Shown here: positions 17,402 through 26,267 of the stretch, piece by piece
How positions within the stretch are numbered: position 1 is the first letter of the stretch
Layout of the letters: each line of letters starts with the position of its first letter
Assembly: GCA_017396085.1 (NCBI GenBank)
Contig: JAFQNC010000004.1
Location: forward strand, 1 to 34,738
Direction: 5' to 3'
Length of the DNA stretch: 34,738 nucleotides
Source of the DNA: Tidjanibacter sp.
GTDB taxonomy: Bacteria; Bacteroidota; Bacteroidia; Bacteroidales; Rikenellaceae
Notes under the pieces: model-generated
The model's input: only the letters and a program-made list of their open reading frames with translations
Told to the model about the DNA's origin: nothing
Databases searched by the model: none
Position numbers and translations under genes: made by a program

Positions 17402-18436
17402 ATGAAAAAGACGATTTATTTGTTGATTTGTTCGTTGTTTGCGGGCCTGATGCTGGGTTGTAATTCGCCCGAGGGTCCTACGACTCTGCTGAAAAACGAC
17501 TGCTTGCACCGCTCGTGGGGTATCCATATGGTGGGCGAGGAGTTGGTGTTTGCCTATGCGGCAGCGATGCCCTATGGTACGGGCAAAATTGAGTCAATGA
17601 AGGTAACGGCCTCTATCGCAGGTGGCCCCTCCACTCGCTTCGACACCCGTGCCTACAAGACTTCTCAGGCAGGTGTGGAGGTTGGCACCACCGTGGCAAC
17701 CAACATTCCGCAGACAAACCCTTGTTCGAGCAAGGTTGACCTCATTGTTGATACCTGCGCTATCACTCTGCGCTACTACTATGAAATTCCCGAAGAGGCT
17801 CGCGACAAGGATGTAACCTTCACATTCTATGCTTCGGCCGACAATGGTGAGGTGGTAAGCTACGAAATGGGCCCCATCCACTGCTCTCGTCAGGACTGTA
17901 GAACAGGCTTGGAGGCCAACAACGAGCGTTGCTACATCTCCATTGAGGATATGGCTGTTTATACCTATGATGAGGTTGTGGCAGGCAATAAGAGTGTGGA
18001 CATCATCTACACCTACAAAACCGTAAAAACCCCCACCTCTCCTTCTGGTAGCAGTTCTATTGGTGGTCTGAACAAGTGCTTTATGGCACCCACCACCGAG
18101 GCAATCAATCGTATTGAAGAACTCAAAACTATTCAGTTGCCTCCCGTGGAGCGCAACACCAAACTCCGTGAGTCGGCCCACGCAAAGGATGAGGTTATCG
18201 AGCAGAGCAAGTGGCACCTCTACATCACCGATGAGGACTTTGCAGCACTCGATTTCCGCCCAAGTCCTGTGGGTATGGGCTATTCCAACTTGGTTACCAA
18301 CTTTGTTACGGAGTACAACTGTATTTGGATAGAGAGCGAAGATGGTAGGTATAGGGCCTGGATGTGGGTTAATACTCCCAGCTCGGACCTCACAGACCAG
18401 ATTACCTTTGGTATGAAACGCTATGAGGTGAAGTAG
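17402..18436 (+). CDS. PUL surface lipoprotein, DUF4466-like, putative glycan-binding
   Basis: A 344-residue lipoprotein with a signal peptide ending in LMLGC (Cys20). The mature part starts with LKNDCLHRSWGIHMVGEELVFAYAAAMPYGTGKIES and continues with CAITLRYYYEIPEEARDKDVTFTF and CYISIEDMAVYT, the pattern I associate with DUF4466. Members occur beside SusC/SusD in polysaccharide loci and are candidate surface glycan-binding proteins. It is beta-rich with no enzyme motif. The C-terminal part (about 230-344) has WHLYITDEDFAALDF and SEDGRYRAWMWVNT. The cysteines at about 161, 167 and 178 may form a disulfide. It lies between the DUF5018-like gene and the first lyase gene (36 bp). Confidence 0.82.
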   Translation: MKKTIYLLICSLFAGLMLGCNSPEGPTTLLKNDCLHRSWGIHMVGEELVFAYAAAMPYGTGKIESMKVTASIAGGPSTRFDTRAYKTSQAGVEVGTTVATNIPQTNPCSSKVDLIVDTCAITLRYYYEIPEEARDKDVTFTFYASADNGEVVSYEMGPIHCSRQDCRTGLEANNERCYISIEDMAVYTYDEVVAGNKSVDIIYTYKTVKTPTSPSGSSSIGGLNKCFMAPTTEAINRIEELKTIQLPPVERNTKLRESAHAKDEVIEQSKWHLYITDEDFAALDFRPSPVGMGYSNLVTNFVTEYNCIWIESEDGRYRAWMWVNTPSSDLTDQITFGMKRYEVK

Positions 18437-18472
18437 AGGAGAGTGTAACGAAATACTTATTAGCGAAGTAGG

Positions 18473-20356
18473 ATGAAACGATTGTTTCTCATATCGGCTC
18501 TTATGATATGGGTGTGGAGTGGTATGGCGCAGGAGCCTGCCGACTCTACACACCCGCGTATCTTTATGCGCAAAGGAGAGCAGAAGGCCTTGGTGGATAA
18601 CATTGTTGCCGATGCTGCTTGGACGCAGATGCACGAAGCCTTCATTGAGGAGTGCGATTTTCTGTGTAATGTTGCTCCGATGGAGCGTGTCTTGGAGGGG
18701 CCGAGGTTGCACGGTGTGTCGTGTGAGGTGCTCCGCAGGGTGCTCTTTTTGAGTTATGGGTGGCGCACTACGGGCGAGGAGAAGTATGCTCAGAGGGCCG
18801 AGAAGGAGGCCCTGCAAGTGTGCCGAAACTTTGTGGATTGGAATCCCAAACACTTCCTCGATGTGGCCGAGATGACGGTGGCGGTGGCTATCGCCTACGA
18901 TTGGCTCTACGATTGGCTCTCAGAAGGAAGCAAGGCCGAGCTTGTGGAGGCCATTGTTACAAAAGGTTTGGAGCCCTCGCTCAACGACAAATACAATCAG
19001 GCATTTGTCCACAAGAAAAGTCGTTACTCCAATTGGGGACAAGTGTGCCACGGTGGACTTGCCATTGGTGCAATTGCCGTACACACCGAGAGGCCAGAGA
19101 TTGCAGAGCGCATCATTGCCCGTAGTGAGGAATACATAAAACTACCGATGGGTAAAGCCTACCCGCCCGAAGGTTGCTATCCCGAGGGATTTGGCTATTG
19201 GGCTTTTGGTACCCAATACAACATTCTCTTTATTGCCGCAATGGAGAGTTATTTCGGCTCGGAGAGGGTTGAGGGCTACAAGGCTATGCCCGGATTTGTG
19301 GAGTCGGGAACATTCTCGCAGCAGCTCATTACCCCGATGCTGAAAACTTTTGGCTACTCGGACAACAGCACCCGCATCTACCTCGAACCCGCAACTATGT
19401 GGTTCAACTCGGTGAGGCCCGATGCACAACTCTACTATATGCAGGCACGTCTTTTTGAGGAATTCAACAAGACCAAATCGTATGTTAAGACCATAAAAAA
19501 TCGTCTTATGCCACTGATGTTGGTGTGGGGCGCAGGTTTTGGCGAGGGCCCAACGGTGCACCTTGCCAATGCCGAGAAGCCCACAAAGAACTTCTATCTC
19601 GGCAAGGGCGAAAATTCGGTGTGTGTGATGCGCACGGGTTGGACCAAGGAGGATATCTATTTGGGCGTGAAGTCGGGTAGGCCCGACAATTTCCACGGTC
19701 ATATGGACATTGGTAGTTTCTACCTCGAAGCCGCCGGCATAAGGTGGTCAACCGACCTCGGCAGCGACCACTATGGCGACATTGCGAAGGCAAAGATTAG
19801 TATGTTTAAGATGACACAGGATAGTCCGAGGTGGAACGTACTGACCAAGTACAACAACTTTGCCCACAGCACAACATATCCGGAGGGTGTCTATCAGAAG
19901 GTGGACGGTCAGTGCTACTTTGAGGAGTGGTCCGACGAGCAGGGCGATATGTTTGCACAAACGGATATTACCCCCGTATATGAGGGCCATTTGAACTCGC
20001 TTGTGCGTAGGGTAAGCCTGCGTGGAAGGAGCGTGAGCGTGGAGGATAGGGTTGTAAATGGCGACAAGGAGCAATGTATGGTGTGGAATATGACCACGTT
20101 GGCTACCGAGGCTAAGGTGAACCGCCATCGCAACGCCATCACCCTCTATAGTGTTGATACTATGGGTGTTAGAAAAACGCTTGAGCTAAAAGTGCGATTT
20201 GGGAAAAAGTGCAACTATGAGGTTGAGTTTGTGCCTGCCACCAATCGTAACGACTATGAGAATGACAACAAGGGTGCCTCGTGGTTGCGCATCAAATATG
20301 CCCTCGCACCACAAGAGAAGCAGACCTTGAAGGTGGCCCTAAGGCCCAAGAAATAG
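18473..20356 (+). CDS. Heparinase II/III-family polysaccharide lyase, periplasmic
   Basis: A 627-residue predicted uronate polysaccharide lyase. An SPI signal peptide (cleavage near SGMAQ/EP) leaves a soluble periplasmic protein. Residues of about 25-345 form the helical toroid typical of the family, with WNPKHFLDVAEM, NWGQVCHGGLAIGA (His193) and YPEGFGYW (Tyr242). Residues of about 370-627 form the beta-sandwich domain with NFHGHMDIGSF (His408, His410, Asp412), DLGSDHY and NNFAHS (His465). These line up with the His/Tyr catalytic and metal-binding residues of heparinase II/III lyases. It is a paralogue of the next gene, 32 bp downstream. The polysaccharide lyase (PL) family number and substrate cannot be assigned by eye; no sulfatase accompanies it. 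Confidence 0.88.
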   Translation: MKRLFLISALMIWVWSGMAQEPADSTHPRIFMRKGEQKALVDNIVADAAWTQMHEAFIEECDFLCNVAPMERVLEGPRLHGVSCEVLRRVLFLSYGWRTTGEEKYAQRAEKEALQVCRNFVDWNPKHFLDVAEMTVAVAIAYDWLYDWLSEGSKAELVEAIVTKGLEPSLNDKYNQAFVHKKSRYSNWGQVCHGGLAIGAIAVHTERPEIAERIIARSEEYIKLPMGKAYPPEGCYPEGFGYWAFGTQYNILFIAAMESYFGSERVEGYKAMPGFVESGTFSQQLITPMLKTFGYSDNSTRIYLEPATMWFNSVRPDAQLYYMQARLFEEFNKTKSYVKTIKNRLMPLMLVWGAGFGEGPTVHLANAEKPTKNFYLGKGENSVCVMRTGWTKEDIYLGVKSGRPDNFHGHMDIGSFYLEAAGIRWSTDLGSDHYGDIAKAKISMFKMTQDSPRWNVLTKYNNFAHSTTYPEGVYQKVDGQCYFEEWSDEQGDMFAQTDITPVYEGHLNSLVRRVSLRGRSVSVEDRVVNGDKEQCMVWNMTTLATEAKVNRHRNAITLYSVDTMGVRKTLELKVRFGKKCNYEVEFVPATNRNDYENDNKGASWLRIKYALAPQEKQTLKVALRPKK

Positions 20357-20388
20357 TGTGGAATAAGTATACAAAAACGGTAAAAAAT

Positions 20389-22473
20389 ATGACATTGAAG
20401 AAGATTTTGAAACAGGTGTTTTGTGTGGGCCTTGCGGTTTTCTGCATATCGCTCTGCGCTTGCACTCCGGAGCCAAAGCCCAAACCACTTCCCGGCATTG
20501 ACGATGAGGATGAGGTCAGCACTACTCCCGACAATCCCAATGGAGCCCTCCTGACTACTGCCCACCCACGTCTCATTTGGAGCAAGGGTGAGGAGAAGGC
20601 GTTGATGCGCAACATCAACTCCGATGTGCGTTGGAAACGACTGCACGAGGCTATCCTGAGCGAAACAGAGAATGTGCTCACGTTGGCTATGCAGGATTTC
20701 ACTCCCAATGCCCGTGGCGAATTCCACTCGAAGGCTTGCGAGGAGGTGCGCAGAGTTCTCTTTTTGGCCTACTGCTATCGCACCACAGGCGAGCAGAAGT
20801 ATCTGACCAAGTGTAAGGAGATTATCGCACACGTTTGCGGACTTGCAAGCTGGAACCCCAACCACTTCCTTGATATTGCCGAGCTGACCTTTGCGATGTC
20901 ATTTGCCTACGATTGGCTCTACGATGCACTCACTACCGATGAGCGTGCAGCCATTATTACCAGCATAAGGGACAAAGCGCTCTTGATTTCGGAAACGGGT
21001 ACCCCCGGGGCAAGTGCCGAGCAGAAGGACTACGAACTCCGCTGGATGGATATGGAGAGTAACTGGAATCAGGTGTGCCACGGTAGCCTTGCCATTGGTG
21101 CTGCCGCCATCTACGAGTCGGAACCTGAAATTGCCGAGCGAATCATCAAACGCTCCAAAGAGAAGATTATGATTCCTATGCAGGGCGAGTACCCTCCTAT
21201 GGGTGCCTATCCCGAGGGTATCGGCTATTGGGGCTACGGTACGGCACTCAATGCCATATTTATCAATGTGATGGAGACCTGCTTTGGTCTGACGTCTATG
21301 TCGGAAATCAGGGCCGTACAGGGCTTTATGCAGACGGGCCAATACTACTCGCAACTAATCACCAACACGCTCAACACCTTTGCTTTTTCCGACAATAGCA
21401 CCTCGTTATTGCTGCCCGAGCAATGCATCTTCTGGTTCTATGCACAGACCACCGACCCAACTCTGCTCTACTATCAGGCCAAGTTGGTGGATAAGTTTAC
21501 CGACCCCGCAACCGACTACAATAACAATGGTAAACCATATTCGAAACAACTCGTTACGGGTTCCTATGCTCGCCACTTGCCACTGATGATGGTGTGGGGT
21601 GCAGGTACGAGTGGCACCGTTACGGCAAATTTGGATTTGGGCACCCAGCCTTCGTCGCTCTACTACATCGCCGAGGGTAAAAACCCCATCTGTGTTATGC
21701 GCAGCGGTTGGGATACCACCGATTGGTGGGTGGGATTTAAGGCAGGTAACCCCAGCTGCCCCCACGGACATATGGACGTAGGATGTTTCTTGTTTGAGTA
21801 TGGCGGTGCAAGGTTTGCTGTGGACTTGGGTAGCGATAGCTACAACAAGGTAAGTTCCCACATCAGCACTTCGCTCTTTGATATGACCGAGAATAGCGCA
21901 CGTTGGCACAGTCTTTTGCGCTACAACAATAGGAGCCACAATACGCTCACCATCAACAACAAGTTCCAAAAACTCGAAACCAAGTCGGACTTCATTGAGA
22001 ACTCCTCCGACGAGATGAAGCAGTATGCAGTTGCCAACCTTACTCCGTCCTATGAAGACCAAGTAAAAACCTTTAAGCGTGGTGTGGCCCTGATGGAGAA
22101 AAAGTATCTTGTCGTTGAGGACTACATTGAGGCAACTTCGTCTGTGGATGCGGATGTGGTGTGGAATATGACCACCAAGGCAACTTTCGGTGGCTATGAT
22201 GCCTCCACGGGTATCATCACTTTGAAGGGTAAGAATAGTGCGAGCAAAACCTACACCATCAAACTGAAAGTCGTTGTGGATACCCCCACGGCTATTACTG
22301 TTGAGTGTACGCCCGTGTCGGACCACTTGCAGAGTTTCGAAACAGCAGCAGCCAACCACTATTTCCTGCGCATCAAATACAAAGTGCCCAAAGGCACCTC
22401 ACAGCGTATGAAGTGCTATTTCCTGCCAGATGGCGTAAGCACTTCAACGACAACTGCAAACCTTGTAAAATAA
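20389..22473 (+). CDS. Heparinase II/III-family polysaccharide lyase, lipoprotein
   Basis: A 694-residue paralogue of the preceding lyase. I chose the ATG at 20389 (MTLKKILKQVF...) rather than an in-frame codon at 20281, which overlaps the upstream gene; this start gives a lipoprotein signal with lipobox LCAC (Cys25). A Pro-rich linker (PEPKPKPLPG) and an acidic spacer follow, suggesting surface display. Toroid motifs are WNPNHFLDIAEL, NWNQVCHGSLAIGA (His231) and YPEGIGYW (Tyr280). The sandwich-domain motifs are CPHGHMDVGCF (His459, His461, Asp463), DLGSDSY and NNRSHNTL (His517). The two enzymes probably divide the work, with the anchored one cutting the polymer and the soluble one cutting imported oligosaccharides. 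That split is inference. Confidence 0.88.
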   Translation: MTLKKILKQVFCVGLAVFCISLCACTPEPKPKPLPGIDDEDEVSTTPDNPNGALLTTAHPRLIWSKGEEKALMRNINSDVRWKRLHEAILSETENVLTLAMQDFTPNARGEFHSKACEEVRRVLFLAYCYRTTGEQKYLTKCKEIIAHVCGLASWNPNHFLDIAELTFAMSFAYDWLYDALTTDERAAIITSIRDKALLISETGTPGASAEQKDYELRWMDMESNWNQVCHGSLAIGAAAIYESEPEIAERIIKRSKEKIMIPMQGEYPPMGAYPEGIGYWGYGTALNAIFINVMETCFGLTSMSEIRAVQGFMQTGQYYSQLITNTLNTFAFSDNSTSLLLPEQCIFWFYAQTTDPTLLYYQAKLVDKFTDPATDYNNNGKPYSKQLVTGSYARHLPLMMVWGAGTSGTVTANLDLGTQPSSLYYIAEGKNPICVMRSGWDTTDWWVGFKAGNPSCPHGHMDVGCFLFEYGGARFAVDLGSDSYNKVSSHISTSLFDMTENSARWHSLLRYNNRSHNTLTINNKFQKLETKSDFIENSSDEMKQYAVANLTPSYEDQVKTFKRGVALMEKKYLVVEDYIEATSSVDADVVWNMTTKATFGGYDASTGIITLKGKNSASKTYTIKLKVVVDTPTAITVECTPVSDHLQSFETAAANHYFLRIKYKVPKGTSQRMKCYFLPDGVSTSTTTANLVK

Positions 22474-22498
22474 CCACAAAATCAGAATAGCAATAGAT

Positions 22499-23761
22499 AT
22501 GAAAAAAGCTTTCCCCTTGTGTGCGATAGTGGTTCTTATGGCTTTGGCAGTATCGTGCGCCGATGCCCACATCAAGTTCGCACGTATGTCCGACAAGGCA
22601 TTTGAGAATGCCATAGAACAGTATGCCCCTTTAGCAGATAGTATGATGGCCAATCGTCCTGGCCGTTTGCCACACTCCATTAAGCCCGATGGTACGTTGG
22701 CGGATGTCCCACCAATTTCGTGGGTTAGTGGCTTCTTCCCCGGCTCGCTGTGGTATATCTATGAGTACACCGGCAATGAGGCTTTCAAAGCCTATGCCGA
22801 GCACTTCACACACTATCTGGAGAAGATTCAGCACGTAACCAAAACCCACGACCTCGGCTTTATGATGTATTGCAGCTATGGCAATGCCTACCGCCTGACA
22901 GGTAAGGAGGAGTACAAAGATGTGGTCGTAACTTCGGCCAAGAGTCTTTCGACTCGTTTTAGCCCCGTGGTTGGATGTATCAAATCGTGGGAGCCTCGTG
23001 TGGGTTGCAATGGTGTTGACCAATGGGATTTCCCTGTGATTATCGACAATATGATGAACCTCGAATTGCTTTTTGAGGCCACTCGTCTGTCGGGCGACTC
23101 CACCTTCCATAAGATGGCTGTGAGCCACGCCAACAATACGATGCAAAACCACATTCGCCACGAGGACTATTCGACCTACCACGTTGTGAACTACAATCCC
23201 GAAACGGGTGCAGTGGAGCACCAGCGTACTCAGCAGGGTTTTGCCGACAACTCCACTTGGTCACGTGGTCAGGCGTGGGCTATCTATGGTTTCACGCTCT
23301 GCTATCGCTATACTGGCGATGTGGCCTATCTCGAAATAGCCAACAAGTTGGCCGACTTTGTGATAAACAACCCCCGCCTGCCCGAGGATGCAATTCCCGT
23401 GTGGGACTACAACGTGGGCGAGGAGGGATTTGTACCCGTGAAAGAGTACACCCCCGAACAGATAGCCCAAAAGCCGAGGGATGCTTCGGCTGCGGCTGTG
23501 ATGGCTTCGGGTATGTTGGAGTTGGCAACATACAGCAACGAAGCACAGGCTGCAAGGCTTGTGGCCACTGCCGAGAAGATGTTATGCTCGCTCTCTTCGA
23601 AGAACTACACCGCAAAGGTGGGCGAAAACAAGCGTATGCTGTTGATGCACTCCGTTACGGCTTTCCCCGTTGGACGTGAGATTGACGTGCCATTGAGTTA
23701 TGCCGACTACTACTATCTCGAAGCGTTGTTGAGGTGGAATAAGATTTTTGGTGCCAAATAG
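22499..23761 (+). CDS. GH88 unsaturated glucuronyl hydrolase, lipoprotein
   Basis: A 420-residue glycoside hydrolase family 88 enzyme. It hydrates the 4,5-unsaturated uronic acid left by lyases and releases it from the non-reducing end. The signal peptide ends in AVSC (Cys20), so it is membrane-anchored. The (alpha/alpha)6 barrel carries WVSGFFPGSLW, THDLGFMMY with Asp118, and IIDNMMNLELLF with Asp183, matching the two essential aspartates of characterised enzymes (Asp88 and Asp149 of Bacillus GL1 UGL). STWSRGQAWAIYGF and the C-terminal LSYADYYYLEALLRW are also typical. It lies 25 bp after the second lyase gene and before the last PUL gene. It is the strongest evidence that the lyases act on a uronate glycan. 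GH105 is the nearest alternative. Confidence 0.93.
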   Translation: MKKAFPLCAIVVLMALAVSCADAHIKFARMSDKAFENAIEQYAPLADSMMANRPGRLPHSIKPDGTLADVPPISWVSGFFPGSLWYIYEYTGNEAFKAYAEHFTHYLEKIQHVTKTHDLGFMMYCSYGNAYRLTGKEEYKDVVVTSAKSLSTRFSPVVGCIKSWEPRVGCNGVDQWDFPVIIDNMMNLELLFEATRLSGDSTFHKMAVSHANNTMQNHIRHEDYSTYHVVNYNPETGAVEHQRTQQGFADNSTWSRGQAWAIYGFTLCYRYTGDVAYLEIANKLADFVINNPRLPEDAIPVWDYNVGEEGFVPVKEYTPEQIAQKPRDASAAAVMASGMLELATYSNEAQAARLVATAEKMLCSLSSKNYTAKVGENKRMLLMHSVTAFPVGREIDVPLSYADYYYLEALLRWNKIFGAK

Positions 23762-23785
23762 TTGAAACACAAAAAATAGAACGAT

Positions 23786-25975
23786 ATGAAAAGATTTTAT
23801 TTTGCACTTATTGTGGTCCTTGCGACACTTGCAGTGGCGTGTAACCCTGAGGACGACGGCTACCTCATCATCCAAAACACCCCCATACGTAGCCAAGTGA
23901 AGGTTACGCTGGACTTTGTGGTGGATGAGAATATGGGCACCAAGACCCTCGACTTTGCCATCGGCACCAAACCTTCGGTTATGGACCCAGAGGCAGTGGC
24001 TTCAACGGAAGTGAGTCGTGCTGGAGAGAGTGTTACCATCACCACCCTTCACGTTTTCCAATTCAGTTCGCAGGGCTTGATGTTTACATCTGAAAAGATT
24101 GACGTTGCAGGTGGACAAAGTGTTGAACCAACACTCACTACGGGCCTCGGCCAGATTATCTACATCGTGGCTAATGCAGGCGCCTACGACTTCTCAAAGG
24201 TTACCGACCTTGCCTCGTTTGAGAGCCTAACATTCCCTATGGATAACATTGCTTCCGATGCCGACATCCCACTGGTTGGCTGTGTGAAGGGCGTTGATAT
24301 TGAGCCTCTGGGCGAGGGCGTTGGAAAGGTGTCGGTCGGCGGACAACCATTTGAGATTGCCATCAAGAAGATTCTCTCGAAGGTGGTACTCACCTACAAC
24401 TTTGACGTTGCCGATGCTGTGCTGAGCCAAGTGGTGCTGGCCGATGTTCCCACCTCGGCTCCTTTTGTTGAGCCGGCGGTTGACGGCGTGTTGAGTTTCT
24501 TCCCCGAGGGCGCTGTAGCTACCAACTTTACCGACAATGTTGTGGCTGTGGAGGGCGCAGGTACTACTTCTGGTACGCTCACGTGGTATGTGTCCGACAA
24601 CATTCGTGGCGCTGTTGAGGAGTTTACCGAGCAGTCGCTCAAAAACCCCGCTTCGGCCCCCGAACACAGTACACACATCAAATTCTCGGCTAATGTGAAC
24701 AATAGCACCAAGATTTACCACTACTCGCTCTATGTTGGCGAGGACAACTGTGGCGACTTTAACGTCTATCGTGGCAACACCTACAATATCACCGTTAATA
24801 TTGATGACAAGGGTACCGAGATTGACCGCAGGATAGAGGTGGAGACTCCTCCTGTGATTATCATTGACCCCTGGGTGGAGCCTGCTAACTGCTATATGGT
24901 TGCTCCTGGTGAGGAGGTTGTTATTGGTGCCCGTAAGGTTGTGGGCAATGTGGATAACGATCTCTTGGAGGGTAAGACCTTTGCCGATGCAGTAATCGTT
25001 TGGCAGACCAAAGAGAACGACGAGTTGGCACTCGGTGGCGCCGATGCTGTGGCGTATAGTGTTGACGAGAATGGTGCCGAGATTATCACCGTTAAGGCTG
25101 CTGCCGAGGGTAACGCTTTGGTGGCTGTGAGGGATGCAGCAGGCGAGATTTTGTGGAGCTGGCACATTTGGGTTACGGCCTATAATCCCGAGGAGGAGAA
25201 CTTTGTGTACAACAACACAACCTTTATGAATCGCTCGTTGGGTGCTCTGAACTATCGCAAGGGCGAGGCCCGCACTGCAGGTTGGCTCTACCAGTGGGGC
25301 CGCAAAGACCCATTCCCACCAACTGCTACCGAGGGCACCAAGGGCGAGAATGCTCCCATTCAACTCTATGATGCCAATGGTACACTGCTGCCCGCAGTTG
25401 ATACCAATAGCGAACTTGACTCGCAGATTCCCAAGGCGGATGTGGGTATGGCTGATTCCAATTTGGCCTTTTCGATTGCCAATCCCTACACATTTATCTA
25501 TAACACCATTAACAAAAGTAATACGGCAGCACAGCCCATACACTGGATTACCAGCAACGCCAATTCGGATGCTATTACTGCTTCTTTGTGGAGTGGTGTG
25601 AAGAAGACGGTCTATGACCCCTGCCCCGCAGGATGGCAGGTGTCGGCAACCAACTTCTGGACCAACGACCCCGATAAACACAACTCGTTGACCTATACGG
25701 GCGGAGCAACCACCTATGACGAAGATGCTAATGGCTCGATTGTTAATGTGTTAGACAAAGAGTCAGTGTGGTTCCCCTTCCAGGGATATCGTAAGGCACT
25801 CAATCAGGGTGTACAGGGCAACTGCGGCGATGTGGCCGTTGTTTGGTCTGTTAATTGCCACGCTGATGCGCTCCGTACTTGGGCTGTGAAGATTCGTGCA
25901 GCCGATTATCGAACAATGATTGATTACCCTAGGGCTGACGGCCTGGCAGTTCGCTGCGTGAAGATTGCACAATAA
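23786..25975 (+). CDS. Fimbrillin-like (DUF4906-type) surface lipoprotein
   Basis: A 729-residue lipoprotein with a signal peptide ending in LAVAC (Cys19). Residues of about 30-340 look like a DUF4906/fimbrillin fold: a long beta-rich region with an N-terminal GTK segment, HVFQFSSQG near 90, and RGNTYNITVNI before 340. Residues of about 360-480 form a further beta domain (EPANCYMVAPGEEV, AAGEILWSWHIWVT). From about 490 the end resembles Fibrobacter major-paralogue domains (MNRSLGALN, LYQWGRKDPFPP, YDPCPAGWQVSATNFW and the final ADGLAVRCVKI). It follows GH88 by 24 bp and ends at a terminator, so it is the last gene of the PUL transcript. A surface-binding or fimbria-tip role for a PUL product is plausible. 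No enzyme motif was seen. Confidence 0.82.
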   Translation: MKRFYFALIVVLATLAVACNPEDDGYLIIQNTPIRSQVKVTLDFVVDENMGTKTLDFAIGTKPSVMDPEAVASTEVSRAGESVTITTLHVFQFSSQGLMFTSEKIDVAGGQSVEPTLTTGLGQIIYIVANAGAYDFSKVTDLASFESLTFPMDNIASDADIPLVGCVKGVDIEPLGEGVGKVSVGGQPFEIAIKKILSKVVLTYNFDVADAVLSQVVLADVPTSAPFVEPAVDGVLSFFPEGAVATNFTDNVVAVEGAGTTSGTLTWYVSDNIRGAVEEFTEQSLKNPASAPEHSTHIKFSANVNNSTKIYHYSLYVGEDNCGDFNVYRGNTYNITVNIDDKGTEIDRRIEVETPPVIIIDPWVEPANCYMVAPGEEVVIGARKVVGNVDNDLLEGKTFADAVIVWQTKENDELALGGADAVAYSVDENGAEIITVKAAAEGNALVAVRDAAGEILWSWHIWVTAYNPEEENFVYNNTTFMNRSLGALNYRKGEARTAGWLYQWGRKDPFPPTATEGTKGENAPIQLYDANGTLLPAVDTNSELDSQIPKADVGMADSNLAFSIANPYTFIYNTINKSNTAAQPIHWITSNANSDAITASLWSGVKKTVYDPCPAGWQVSATNFWTNDPDKHNSLTYTGGATTYDEDANGSIVNVLDKESVWFPFQGYRKALNQGVQGNCGDVAVVWSVNCHADALRTWAVKIRAADYRTMIDYPRADGLAVRCVKIAQ

Positions 25976-25993
25976 CTATTGGATATAGTAGAA

Positions 25994-26026
25994 AACACAG
26001 CTGAAGGAATTCCCTTTGGCTGTGTT
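25994..26026 (+). terminator. Intrinsic terminator of the PUL transcript
   Basis: An 8-bp stem (AACACAGC at 25994-26001, GCTGTGTT at 26019-26026), extended inward by further pairing around a central AATT, is followed by ATTTTTGTTT. It begins 18 bp after the stop of the last PUL gene. Confidence 0.8.
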
Positions 26027-26189
26027 ATTTTTGTTTAGTCGGCTTTTGGTGTGTGGACGATTTGTTGGTCGAGTCAAAATATGTGGTCGTGTATAAAAAT
26101 CAGTGAGTGTTGTGTGAGTGCCGATGTGAATTATTCTGCAATGCTTTGATGCTTCGCATATAACCGAAGTAAACACCTTCCCCAACGGA
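26027..26189. other. Gap between two terminators, no gene seen
   Basis: This 163-bp stretch separates the PUL terminator from a second, perfect hairpin terminator. No ORF with family character and no exact TAnnTTTG box was found on either strand. Because a second terminator follows, an unrecognised short RNA or a relic is possible. Confidence 0.3.
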
Positions 26190-26236
26190 ATCACGAAAAA
26201 AAGGAGTCGAAACAATCGACTCCTTTTTTTCGTGAT
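26190..26236. terminator. Perfect 21-bp hairpin, bidirectional terminator
   Basis: Arms at 26190-26210 and 26216-26236 are perfectly complementary over 21 bp with a 5-nt loop (AACAA). Each arm holds seven A or T in a row flanking GGAGTCGA, so a U tract is formed on either strand. It sits downstream of the PUL terminator and upstream of the glucosaminidase promoter. Confidence 0.8.
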
Positions 26237-26267
26237 ACGTATTCGACCACCACTCCACAAGAAATGG

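Noticed and set aside
17594..18853. 419-codon antisense frame spanning the DUF4466-like and lyase genes
   Set aside because: It crosses two well-supported genes in operon spacing and has no motif.
20281..20388. Upstream in-frame start for the second lyase
   Set aside because: It would overlap the first lyase gene by 76 bp and bury the lipoprotein signal that begins at 20389.
24227..25681. 484-codon open frame antisense to the fimbrillin-like lipoprotein gene
   Set aside because: The plus-strand gene has a lipobox, fitting spacing in the PUL and recognisable C-terminal domains. The antisense product does not.
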